A DNA stretch of 8,850 nucleotides, taken from positions 1 to 8,850 of the forward strand of contig CAMOVV010000032.1 in assembly GCA_946627685.1 (NCBI GenBank). Reading direction: 5' to 3'. The translations under genes were made by a program, and so were the position numbers. Below are positions 1 to 8,058 of this stretch, piece by piece. Origin of the DNA: an uncultured Bacteroidales bacterium (GTDB lineage Bacteria; Bacteroidota; Bacteroidia; Bacteroidales; UBA932). The notes under the pieces were generated by a model that did not search any database, had not been told where the DNA came from, and was given only the letters and a program-made list of their open reading frames with translations. The number at the start of each line of letters is the position of its first letter. The stretch's first letter is position 1.

Positions 1-1371
1 CACCGAGACGATGTCGGAAAGAGTCCCTTCGGCCCCGCCGAGAATCAGGGACAGGCCGTAGTCCGAGGCCGTCCTCGTGAGGGTGGTCATGCCGCAGGAG
101 CGCAGGAGGTCGAGGAACTTTGGCACCCCGTATTTCCTGAGTTCATGCACGGAAGGCACGTTCAGGGACCGCGACAAGGCGACGGAGGCAGGCACGGCCC
201 CGCTGAATGAGAGGTTGAAGTTCTGCGGGGAGAAACCGCCGATGTTTACCGGAATATCGGGAAGAAGGCTGTAGGGGAGAATATCCCCGTCCTGGAGCAT
301 GGCGCAGTAGAGGAAAGGCTTGAGGATGCTGCCGGTGCTGCGGGGGGAACGGATGATGTCCACGCTGCTTCCGCTTCTTTTCCTTTCGGAATCGGAGTTC
401 CCCACATAGGCCAGAATCTCCCCTGTGGCTATGTCGGCGACAATGACGCTGAGATCCCTCACCCCCATGGCGGAAAGTTCCCTGCCATGTCTTGCCGCAG
501 CCGCCTCGACCCTTTTCTGCAACGAAGCGTCCAGGGTCGTCGTCACCCGGGGGTCCGTATTCCGCCCTGAAGCTATCCTGTCCACCAGATGCGGAGAAAG
601 GGAGGGCAGAGGCACGGGACGCCCGGGGAGAGGTTCATCCACGGCGAGAGCCTTGGTCCTTTCGTCAATCAGTCCCCTCTCGCACAGTCTCTCCAGCAGG
701 GCGTTGCGTTTTTCAAGCAGTTTTCCGCGGTTCTTTCCGGGGTGAATCGACGCCGGAGCGTTCGGAAGTACGGCTAGCACGGCCGCCTCGCCCCATGAAA
801 GGTCCGAGGCGGGATGGCCGAAGTACCTCCACGCAGCCGCGTCGATGCCCACGACATTTCCCCCGAAGGGGGCGTGGGAAGCGTACATCGCGAGGATTTC
901 CTTTTTGGAATACCTGAGTTCCAGCCTCAAGGCAAGGACGCTCTCGACAACTTTCTGCCAAAGGGTTCTCTCCTTTCCCCTTGACATCCTCACGACCTGC
1001 ATGGTTATTGTGCTTCCGCCGCTGACGACCCTCCCTTTTGAAAGATTCCCGTAAGCCGCCCTTGCCAGGGCCGCCGGGTTAACCCCCGGGTGGAAGCGGA
1101 ACCACCTGTCCTCGAACTCTATTATACATGCCTCGAACTTGTCGGGAACGCTGTCACAGGGAGGGAAACGCCACTGGCCGTCGGAAGCTATCCTCGCGCC
1201 GAGAAGCTCCCCTCCCCTGTCCGTTACGACAAGGGAGTACGGGGTGCTCCGGAAAAGGCCGCGCGGAAAGCACAGCAGGAAAAGAATCAGGGCGGCGGCA
1301 AGGGCCGTCCTGAGCCTCCTACCGCGCCATACGGACGACAGCCTTGCTCGAAGCCGTGCAGGCGTTGACAT
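1..1371 (-). CDS. pbpC: Penicillin-binding protein 1C, bifunctional peptidoglycan glycosyltransferase/transpeptidase (3' end outside window)
   Basis: This is a class A penicillin-binding protein that polymerises lipid II into glycan strands and carries a penicillin-binding transpeptidase domain, anchored in the inner membrane and facing the periplasm. The 457 visible residues begin with an Arg-rich cytoplasmic stretch (1-21) and one membrane segment (about 22-40). The glycosyltransferase (GT51) domain follows: EDRWFRFHPG at 87-96 with catalytic Glu87, GGSTITMQ at 118-125, RTLWQKVVE at 135-143, KKEILAMY at 156-163 and RYFG at 182-185. The transpeptidase domain shows the active-site motif SILK (Ser348-Lys351, followed by PF) and SLN at 402-404. 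The KTG box and C-terminal domain lie beyond the edge; full-length relatives are near 770-800 residues. The start at 1371 overlaps the upstream macroglobulin gene by 53 bp. An in-frame ATG at 1380 is an alternative, and no ATG, GTG or TTG occurs between 1371 and the membrane segment. The type 1C call rests on the macroglobulin neighbour and the overall motif pattern. No frameshift is seen. Confidence 0.95.
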   Translation of the reverse strand, partial: MSTPARLRARLSSVWRGRRLRTALAAALILFLLCFPRGLFRSTPYSLVVTDRGGELLGARIASDGQWRFPPCDSVPDKFEACIIEFEDRWFRFHPGVNPAALARAAYGNLSKGRVVSGGSTITMQVVRMSRGKERTLWQKVVESVLALRLELRYSKKEILAMYASHAPFGGNVVGIDAAAWRYFGHPASDLSWGEAAVLAVLPNAPASIHPGKNRGKLLEKRNALLERLCERGLIDERTKALAVDEPLPGRPVPLPSLSPHLVDRIASGRNTDPRVTTTLDASLQKRVEAAAARHGRELSAMGVRDLSVIVADIATGEILAYVGNSDSERKRSGSSVDIIRSPRSTGSILKPFLYCAMLQDGDILPYSLLPDIPVNIGGFSPQNFNLSFSGAVPASVALSRSLNVPSVHELRKYGVPKFLDLLRSCGMTTLTRTASDYGLSLILGGAEGTLSDIVSV

Positions 1372-4300
1372 GGGCGTCATACATTGCTTCGCATTTGACG
1401 GACGGCAGGACGAACTCGCCGGCATAGGCCGCCCTCAGCGTAGTCTTGAAGGTCCTGGACGCGCCGGCGGGAAGGTCGAAATACCATATTACCTTGTCAT
1501 CCCTGACGTCGGTGTAACCTGCGCCTTCCTGCAGCCCTCCATAAAGAAGCCTCTCCGAGAAAATCTCCCAGCCCGAAGGAACCGCGAGGGTCAGGGCGAG
1601 GGAGGAGCGGTCCACGGCCGCGCCGGTATTCAACACGGTGATGTTTGCGGTGAACTCGGTACCCTGCAAAAGGTCGGAAGGATCGACGGCCCGGCCTGAA
1701 GCATCCAGCCAGGACACCTTCAGGGAGACGCCTTCGGACTTGGCCCTCACGCCTTCGGAGGAAGGTTTGCCGGTAGTGGAAAGAACCGCGTACACGGCTC
1801 CCTTGGCGTTGTTCTTAACCTCCACGACGCCTTCTTCCGCCTTCAGCGGACGCACCAGCGCTCCGGAGGAGCTGCGGACATTGACGGGTGCCTCTCCGCC
1901 CTGGCTGATGTCAAGGTCGAAGGATTCCGAAGACACCTTCGAGGCAAGCCTTCCGAGGGCGACGGAGGCAAAAGCGGCCTCCTGGGTAACATACCATCCG
2001 GAAGTAAGGGAGCGGGCCACTTCGCCGGCGGTTTCAATGGCCTCGGGAATCCTGCCTGCAAGGGTAAGGGCGCTCAAAGCCACGGACAAATCTCTCACTG
2101 GAGAAGAATAAGACAGGTCCCGGCCGGCCCCGGAGCGGGACTGGTAACTCTCTGAAGGAGATATCATTCCCGACGCCACATTCGTCTTTCCGCAGACGGA
2201 GTAGGCGCAGGAAAGCATCCAGGAAGCGGCGGTGGAGATGGAACCGTTTTCCCTGAGGCGGTTCATGGCGCCGCTTTCAGGCTCTCCCGCAAGGGCGAGC
2301 GTGTAGAGACGGTAGGCCTGGTCAAGGTCCGCGTTCCCTTCGGAAGAGAATTTCCACTCCCTCGCGGCCCTCTTCTGGAAATCGGACCACCCGGCCTGCA
2401 CCGTGCGGCTCACGGGGAATCCGGCCGCAGAAGCCATGGCCATAAATTCGCCCGCCATGGAGGTCACCCAGCGGTCGGAAACCGTACTGCCCGGCCACAG
2501 GGAGAAGTCCCCTCCGGACATCTGCCTGGAATACAGGACACCCAGCATTTCGGGAATCATCTTGTCAGCCTCGGCGGCGCGCTCGCTCCCGAGACGGTCC
2601 CTGATGGAAAGGAGGACGAGTCCCCTGGCCGAAATCTGTTCCGTGCAGTTGTAAGGGTAAGATTTCACCCAGGAGAAGAGGGAATTACAGTCCACGGAAG
2701 GGAAGGAAGAGAACTCCAGGGAGGCCTCCGTAAGGTCCCCTTCGAGGGAGAATTTCCTCGAAGAAGTCCCGTCGATGACGGCGCGGGTGACAATGGTCTC
2801 AAGGGGGTCCGGATTCCTGACCTCGACGGAAACGGTCTGGGAGGCCTTGAAGCCTCCGCCTGTCGCGGTGACAGTCACCACGGCCGTCCCCTCACCTGTA
2901 GAAGCGAGGGAGAAGACTGCCAGCTCGTCCGTCCGCCCGGAGAAGGCTACCGTCTTGACGGAGGGGCCTTCCACCTTTACTGGTCCGCTCACCTTCACCT
3001 CGACGTCGGCCTTGCTCACATTGTTTTCCATGGCGAACACATTCACGGGAAGGTTCACCTTTTCTCCGGGAGCAAGCGTCCTCGGGAGGGAAGGAAGAAC
3101 CATGAGGGGAGATTTAACCGCCACGGTTTTCTCGGCGTTACCGTACGCCCCGCCTCCTCCCGCGACGACCATCACCCTCACGCTGCCGACATACATGGGA
3201 AGCTTTATGGAATGAGAGGCCGTCCCGGACGAAAGGGTGAAGGGGCCGAGGAATTCGACCACGGGATTGAACCTGTTGTCTTTGCGGTTGTTGACTATTA
3301 TTCCCTGGTCACCGCCTATGCTGAACATGGGGCTGAAGCGTCCCTTGAAAGCTCCGATGACCTGATCGTAGATGTCCCAGGTCTTGACGCCGAGGGCCTC
3401 CCTCGCGTAGATGGAGCTCCACGGGTCGGGGGTCTTGAAGGACGTAAGGTCCAGAAGGCCCTCGTCAACGACGGCGAGGGTGTATGTCATCGGCTTGCCG
3501 GTCTTTTCGCGGACTTTCACGGTGAAAGCCTCTCCAGGACGGACGGCGTCAGCCATGGAGATGACGGGAGAGAGCTTCGTGGAAGGGTCTTCCACCATCA
3601 CGGGCCTGACTCCGTAGAGCCTGACGGGAAGGTCGTTCCCTGTCTGGTCATGGGGCTGCAGGAGGGTGACGTGGATATAGAAATCAGGGGCCATCTCCCC
3701 GGTAATCTTAAGTTTATAGGTAACATCCGTCCCCTTGACGTGCACCCATTCACGGGAAATCACCCCGCGGGAATTTTCGATGGATACGAGGGCCTCGCCC
3801 CTGACTGCGGCGGGAATGAACACGGATGCCGTCTCCCCCACCGTGTAAGTATCCTTGTCGGTGTTGAAGGTGAGCATAGAAAGGGCCGTCGGGTCGGTTT
3901 TCGAAGACCTGCCCCTTGACGCAGGCCAGTCCGCATAAATCACGCCTCCGCTGACATGGCCGCTCCCTGTGTCCCTGACATAGACAAGGTACCTTCCCCA
4001 ATCGGGATAATCCACCCTGAAGGGAATGGTGGCATCCTGCTGTCCTGAAACCACTTCCCCGGAAGAAACCAGCTCGGCTCCGGTCCCGTTCACATAGGAA
4101 TCCAGGCTCTCCTCCTTCGACTCCCACCACCAGCTCCAGCGGAGCTTGTATATCCTGTACTCCACCTTCCTGCCGGCGATTCTCTTCCCTTCGGAATCCA
4201 CGACGGCGACCGAGAGAGGATGGTCCCTATCCGTCTCCACGAATCCTTCCCTGCCATCCTCAGGCATCTTCACTCCTACGTAACTCTCGTACGGAGAGAA

Positions 4301-6820
4301 CGGTACGGTGACGGTGGAATAGCTGATATCGCCTCCCGGCTCGGTCACGCTGCAGACTATATCGGCCCTTAACATCCCCGGGGCATCCCCCGCATCAGGC
4401 ATCCTGACCTTCTCGGAAGCGGTTCCCGAAGCGTCCAGCGTCACATCCAAAATGCGGTGCTCCCCGCCCTGGTACGCGCTCATCGGACGGGTGAAAGAAT
4501 AGGCTTCGAAACCCTTGAAAGAGTGGCCGGCCGAGGAGAGATTCATCTTCATGTCCGCGCGGAGGCGGGAAGCTGGAGGGCCTGTAAGCCACCTCGAGGA
4601 GAGGGACACCTCGGTCAGGCTTCCTCCCCTAATGGTTTTATTTTCAAGGTTCGTCTCTATCTTCAGCCTGTTAGGCTTGACGGATTCGATTCTCAAGGCT
4701 TTGTGGAAAGAGGCTCCTCCAATCTTGAACCAGGCGTTCCACGACCCGGTGGGGTCCTCGGGCCTGGTGGGAACGGAGAACACATAGAATCCGTTCTTGC
4801 CCGAGGAGCAGATTTGCTTGGAATAGAACTGGCCTTCAGGGGCGTAAAGCTCCATCACGACGGGATGGGTGTCCGGAACGCGGCCCTCCCTGTCGTCCAG
4901 GATCATCGTCAGGTGGAGGGTGTCGCCGGGACGCCAGACCCCTCTCTCACCGTACACGAAGGCCTTCAGGCCCTTTTCCAGGGTCTTTCCTCCCACATCG
5001 AAACGGCTGAGGGAATTTTCCGTCCCGTCAGTCACCTTGAGATAGGTCTTGGAGTTTCCCTTGGAAGCGACCACCACGAAAGGCTTCCCGGAAAGGGAGA
5101 CCTGAGCCATTCCGTCAGGGTCCGTATGGGCATAGCCGATTTCCCTGAGCTGGTAGTCATACACAGACAGGTCGGCGTTGAAGACTGGCCCGGCGGTCTT
5201 TATCCCGCTCACGCTCACCCAGAGGACGTCGCCGCCGGAATACTTCGCTATGACTCCGAGCCCGCTCGACATTAGGTTCTTCTCAGGGTAATCATAGACC
5301 ATGTAGTAGGTGGGTTTCAGGGGGTTGTCCCTGTCTTTCCACTCATACTCGCTCCAGTCGTAGTCATTGTCATAATAGTAGGGCTCGGGAATGTCCCAAA
5401 CGGCCGTTTCTTCCTCGGTGAGGCCGTCGGCGGAAAGGTCTATCATGCCTCCCGAAGGGGCCGTCCTCCCGCTTCCGTAGAGGGAATAGTCGCGGTTGAA
5501 GGTGATGCGCACCCTGTAAATCGCCCCGGGCTCCTCCTTGAAAAGGCCGGAGAGGTCAACAGAGAAATCCTGCCAGCGGCGAAGGTCCTTGGAGGGGTCG
5601 GCGTCCAGGCGTACGGTACGTTTGCAGATAAGGCGTCCGCTTCTTCTTATGCTGCTTCCCCCGGCAAGGTCGTTGTCCTGGAGGAAGGAGAGTATATTGT
5701 CTTCGTAGATTTTTATAACCTTGATATCCACGGCCTTAAGGTTCACCGCCCTGAAAGGGAGGATGAGTTCCTTCGGGTCCGGAAGGATGGTCCCCTGAAG
5801 GGGAATCTCGACGGCGGGCTTGGGTTCTCCGGGGACGAAAACCTGGGTAAAAGTCTCCCCGAGCCGGGCGCCGTCATGGCTCCTGACACCGGAATCCACG
5901 GTGAGCTTCACCGACGAATCGCCGGAGCCTTCGAAATATACCCTCACGACATTGTCGCGGACGCGAAGATACTGACGCGAGACTCCCTCAAGGAAGACAA
6001 GACCCTCGAAGCCGGAATCCTCCTTCAGGGCCTCGGAAAAACTGACGGCGACGCAAGGGGAATCACCCTCTTCGAGAACGGCCCCCGTGACGGAGAACCT
6101 TCCCCGGGCGGGGATGACGACGACGGGGGAAGAGTCCGACTTGAAAGAAGTTCCCGAAAGGTCGAGGGAAAGCTTCAGCTTCCTGTCCTTTTCGCCCCTT
6201 GCAAGATTGAACACCTCATACCTGTATTCCGAAGGATTATCCCCGGGAACGAGGCTGAACTCCACGCTGTCGGAAGGATAACTGACAGAGAACATCTTCT
6301 TTGCCTGCTCCGCGGAGACCTCCTCGCTGAAACGGACGATGCCCTCCGCCGACGCCTCCGCAGGGGAGGAGGACGTAATCGTCATGTCCCCCGGGATGAT
6401 TTCGGCCACTTTCTGCGCCACGAGGAAACGGAACGTGAACCTGGAAAACCTGCGCCTGACCTTCATCACCTTGTCGAGGCGGAAACGGCAGATGTAGGTC
6501 TGTCCGGGCTTCAGCGCGCCGCTCTCAGGGATAAATTCGACCATGTCGGCGGCCAGCCACCTGGCGCTTCCCTTCACCGACGGGGAGAAACTGATGATTC
6601 CGTCTTTGACCTCTTCCCCGGGAACGGCGCCGGGGACAGGAGAGGACAGCTGCACCTTGACGGTGGACTTGCCGGAGATGATTCCTCCCGTGTAAGACTT
6701 TATGAATGTGGCAAATTCCGAGTTGACGGAGCCGGGGTTTCCATGCCTGCCGCAGGAGACTGCGAGAACAGCCCCCGCCAAAGCGGCGACAATAAGCATT
6801 ACCCTGAAAAAGTTCTTCAT
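1319..6820 (-). CDS. Bacterial alpha-2-macroglobulin lipoprotein with CTEQ thioester (YfhM-like)
   Basis: This is a large envelope protease inhibitor: proteases cleave a bait segment, and the protein then traps them, often through a reactive thioester. A signal peptide ends at Cys23 (context LAVSC; Ala at -3 is a slightly loose lipobox), so a lipoprotein is likely. The residues after Cys23 (GRHGNPGS) lack the acidic run of Bacteroidota surface-export signals, which suggests it faces the periplasm. N-terminal macroglobulin-like beta domains come first, then a Tyr/Asp-rich stretch near 481-494 and the MG2-type motif GERGVWRPGD at 624-633. The bait-region-type domain includes DTYTVGET near 990-997. 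The A2M domain has VDEGLLDLT at 1118-1126 and LMVLPSLPR near 1239-1247. The thioester domain has YNCTEQ with Cys1392, Glu1394 and Gln1395, and helical repeats reaching WYVTQEAAF at 1609-1617. A C-terminal receptor-binding-like domain covers about 1730-1833. At 1833 residues it is longer than E. coli YfhM (about 1650). pbpC overlaps its 3' end, the classic pairing. It probably starts its own transcript after the terminator at 6853-6885. Confidence 0.96.
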   Translation of the reverse strand: MKNFFRVMLIVAALAGAVLAVSCGRHGNPGSVNSEFATFIKSYTGGIISGKSTVKVQLSSPVPGAVPGEEVKDGIISFSPSVKGSARWLAADMVEFIPESGALKPGQTYICRFRLDKVMKVRRRFSRFTFRFLVAQKVAEIIPGDMTITSSSPAEASAEGIVRFSEEVSAEQAKKMFSVSYPSDSVEFSLVPGDNPSEYRYEVFNLARGEKDRKLKLSLDLSGTSFKSDSSPVVVIPARGRFSVTGAVLEEGDSPCVAVSFSEALKEDSGFEGLVFLEGVSRQYLRVRDNVVRVYFEGSGDSSVKLTVDSGVRSHDGARLGETFTQVFVPGEPKPAVEIPLQGTILPDPKELILPFRAVNLKAVDIKVIKIYEDNILSFLQDNDLAGGSSIRRSGRLICKRTVRLDADPSKDLRRWQDFSVDLSGLFKEEPGAIYRVRITFNRDYSLYGSGRTAPSGGMIDLSADGLTEEETAVWDIPEPYYYDNDYDWSEYEWKDRDNPLKPTYYMVYDYPEKNLMSSGLGVIAKYSGGDVLWVSVSGIKTAGPVFNADLSVYDYQLREIGYAHTDPDGMAQVSLSGKPFVVVASKGNSKTYLKVTDGTENSLSRFDVGGKTLEKGLKAFVYGERGVWRPGDTLHLTMILDDREGRVPDTHPVVMELYAPEGQFYSKQICSSGKNGFYVFSVPTRPEDPTGSWNAWFKIGGASFHKALRIESVKPNRLKIETNLENKTIRGGSLTEVSLSSRWLTGPPASRLRADMKMNLSSAGHSFKGFEAYSFTRPMSAYQGGEHRILDVTLDASGTASEKVRMPDAGDAPGMLRADIVCSVTEPGGDISYSTVTVPFSPYESYVGVKMPEDGREGFVETDRDHPLSVAVVDSEGKRIAGRKVEYRIYKLRWSWWWESKEESLDSYVNGTGAELVSSGEVVSGQQDATIPFRVDYPDWGRYLVYVRDTGSGHVSGGVIYADWPASRGRSSKTDPTALSMLTFNTDKDTYTVGETASVFIPAAVRGEALVSIENSRGVISREWVHVKGTDVTYKLKITGEMAPDFYIHVTLLQPHDQTGNDLPVRLYGVRPVMVEDPSTKLSPVISMADAVRPGEAFTVKVREKTGKPMTYTLAVVDEGLLDLTSFKTPDPWSSIYAREALGVKTWDIYDQVIGAFKGRFSPMFSIGGDQGIIVNNRKDNRFNPVVEFLGPFTLSSGTASHSIKLPMYVGSVRVMVVAGGGGAYGNAEKTVAVKSPLMVLPSLPRTLAPGEKVNLPVNVFAMENNVSKADVEVKVSGPVKVEGPSVKTVAFSGRTDELAVFSLASTGEGTAVVTVTATGGGFKASQTVSVEVRNPDPLETIVTRAVIDGTSSRKFSLEGDLTEASLEFSSFPSVDCNSLFSWVKSYPYNCTEQISARGLVLLSIRDRLGSERAAEADKMIPEMLGVLYSRQMSGGDFSLWPGSTVSDRWVTSMAGEFMAMASAAGFPVSRTVQAGWSDFQKRAAREWKFSSEGNADLDQAYRLYTLALAGEPESGAMNRLRENGSISTAASWMLSCAYSVCGKTNVASGMISPSESYQSRSGAGRDLSYSSPVRDLSVALSALTLAGRIPEAIETAGEVARSLTSGWYVTQEAAFASVALGRLASKVSSESFDLDISQGGEAPVNVRSSSGALVRPLKAEEGVVEVKNNAKGAVYAVLSTTGKPSSEGVRAKSEGVSLKVSWLDASGRAVDPSDLLQGTEFTANITVLNTGAAVDRSSLALTLAVPSGWEIFSERLLYGGLQEGAGYTDVRDDKVIWYFDLPAGASRTFKTTLRAAYAGEFVLPSVKCEAMYDAHVNACTASSKAVVRMAR

Positions 6821-6841
6821 GGCGATTCTTGATATTTCCCG

Positions 6842-6872
6842 CGAATATAGCCAAAAAAAGGCGCCCGTACAA
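6842..6872 (-). promoter_or_regulatory. Candidate Bacteroidota-type promoter for the alpha-2-macroglobulin/pbpC unit
   Basis: On the minus strand TATATTCG (6849-6842) matches the Bacteroides -7 consensus TAnnTTTG at all but one position. A TTG (6872-6870) lies 20 nt upstream, where the -33 element is expected. Transcription would begin roughly 15-20 nt before the ATG at 6820, giving a very short leader with no clear Shine-Dalgarno sequence, which is normal in this phylum. The -33 TTG falls inside the loop region of the upstream terminator. The consensus is short and degenerate, so this is only a candidate, supported by the need for a promoter after a strong terminator. Confidence 0.45.
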
Positions 6873-6885
6873 CTGTACGGACGCC
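6853..6885 (-). terminator. Intrinsic (rho-independent) terminator after galM
   Basis: Read on the minus strand, the arm GGCGTCCGTACA (6885-6874) is followed by a short centre and the arm TGTACGGGCGCC (6871-6860). The arms pair over 12 positions with one G-U wobble; sterically a 10-11 bp stem with a CAGTTG-type centre is more likely. Seven T residues follow directly (6859-6853). The hairpin starts about 25 nt after the galM stop codon. GC-rich stem plus T-tract is the standard intrinsic terminator pattern, and it separates the ppdK-galM unit from the macroglobulin-pbpC unit. Confidence 0.88.
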
Positions 6886-6910
6886 CTAAATCACCTGCGC
6901 AGGCTTGCGG

Positions 6911-8038
6911 CTACTCCTTTACGGAGAACTTGTAGATGCACACCTGGGTGTAGGTGTCTCCGGGATTCAGGATGATGGAAGGGAATGAAGGCTGGTTCAC
7001 GGAGTCGGGATAATGCTGGGTCTCAAGGGCTATCGACGTGCGGAAATTGAGGGGTTCCCCATATTTTCCGGTAGTCTTGCCGTCGAAGAAGTTGCCGGTG
7101 TAAATCTGGATGGCGGGCTGGTCGGTCAGCACGGTCACGCAGCGGCCGGACTTGGGATCCCACACGGAGCAGGCCTCGTGGACCGGCTCGGTGCCGCTGA
7201 GGCACCAGCTGTGGTCATACCCGTTTCCGTTCTTTATCTGCTCATTCTCCCTCTGGTCAATCCTCTCCCCAATGGTGTGGGGCTCGCGGAAGTCGAAGGG
7301 GGTGCCGGTGACGTCCATGAGTTCCCCGGTAGGGATGCTCTGGGCGTCGATGGCGACTATCCTGTCGGCATTCACCGTCATCATGTAATCCAGAATCTGC
7401 TCGGTACCCTCGCCCCTTAGGTTGAAGAAGGGGTGATTGGACATGTTGACGGGGGTGGCCTTGTCGGTCACGGCCTTGTAGTCCACGCGGAAGGAGTTGT
7501 CCTCCGTCAGGGAGTATTTCATCTCGATGTCGAGGTTTCCGGGATAGCCTTCCTGTCCGTCGGGACGGAGGTAGGTAAGGGTTATGGAGCTGGGTGTCAC
7601 CTCTTTGACGGTCCACACGACGTTATCGACTCCGAGGAGACCTCCGTGCAGGGTGTTCACCTTGTTGTCGTTGGCGGGGATGCGGTAGAGGGTGTCGTTC
7701 ACATAGAAGCTGGCGTTGGAGATGCGGTTGGCGACGGGGCCTACGCAGGCTCCGAGGAAACGTTCGCCTACGGGATTGACATACTCGTCGAGGGTGGCGT
7801 GGCCGCACACGATGTCAGCCATGTTGCCCTTGCGGTCGGGAGTGTAGAGGGACACGACCCTGGCGCCGAAGTTGGTCACCTGCATGGCGATATCTCCGGC
7901 CTTGAGGGTATAAAGGGAGACGCTCTGTCCTCCGACCGTGCCGTCGAAAGCCTCGGCGGGGAAGAATTTGGCCTGCTTTTTCCCGCACCCGCAAACCATG
8001 GCGAGAACGGCGGCAAGCATCAAAACTGTCTTTTTCAT
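6911..8038 (-). CDS. galM: Aldose 1-epimerase (galactose mutarotase), predicted lipoprotein
   Basis: It interconverts the alpha and beta anomers of galactose, glucose and related aldoses, the first step before galactose enters the Leloir pathway. The 375 residues carry the family signature: NFGARVVSL at 56-64, GPVANRISN at 100-108 (Arg105), NTLHGG at 128-133 (His131), SNHPFFNL at 200-207 with the catalytic acid His202, GYDHSW at 273-278 (Asp275), and LETQHYPDS at 338-346 with the catalytic base Glu339. Length is typical once the extra N-terminus is counted. That N-terminus is a signal peptide with lipobox VCGC, so Cys18 should be lipidated and the enzyme would act in the periplasm. The following residues (GKKQ) do not look like a surface-export signal. 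The start is the only one that keeps the signal peptide. It begins 20 bp after ppdK with no terminator between, so co-transcription is likely, and a strong terminator follows it. Confidence 0.97.
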   Translation of the reverse strand: MKKTVLMLAAVLAMVCGCGKKQAKFFPAEAFDGTVGGQSVSLYTLKAGDIAMQVTNFGARVVSLYTPDRKGNMADIVCGHATLDEYVNPVGERFLGACVGPVANRISNASFYVNDTLYRIPANDNKVNTLHGGLLGVDNVVWTVKEVTPSSITLTYLRPDGQEGYPGNLDIEMKYSLTEDNSFRVDYKAVTDKATPVNMSNHPFFNLRGEGTEQILDYMMTVNADRIVAIDAQSIPTGELMDVTGTPFDFREPHTIGERIDQRENEQIKNGNGYDHSWCLSGTEPVHEACSVWDPKSGRCVTVLTDQPAIQIYTGNFFDGKTTGKYGEPLNFRTSIALETQHYPDSVNQPSFPSIILNPGDTYTQVCIYKFSVKE

Positions 8039-8058
8039 GATACTCTTCGTTTTGGGGA

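Noticed and set aside
3212..3919. 235-codon open frame on the plus strand
   Set aside because: Antisense shadow of the macroglobulin gene with composition typical of reverse-frame translation.
4457..5275. 272-codon open frame on the plus strand
   Set aside because: Antisense shadow of the macroglobulin gene; no family motif, membrane segment or plausible ribosome binding site.
5876..6832. 318-codon open frame on the plus strand opposite the 5' part of the macroglobulin gene
   Set aside because: It lies wholly antisense to a well-supported gene, has low-complexity Gly/Asp/Arg-rich composition with no recognisable domain, and is expected from GC-rich codon bias.
6894..6903. Perfect 10-bp palindrome CCTGCGCAGG just after the galM stop codon
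   Set aside because: Too short to call an operator or second terminator; no T-tract or second copy in the window supports a function.
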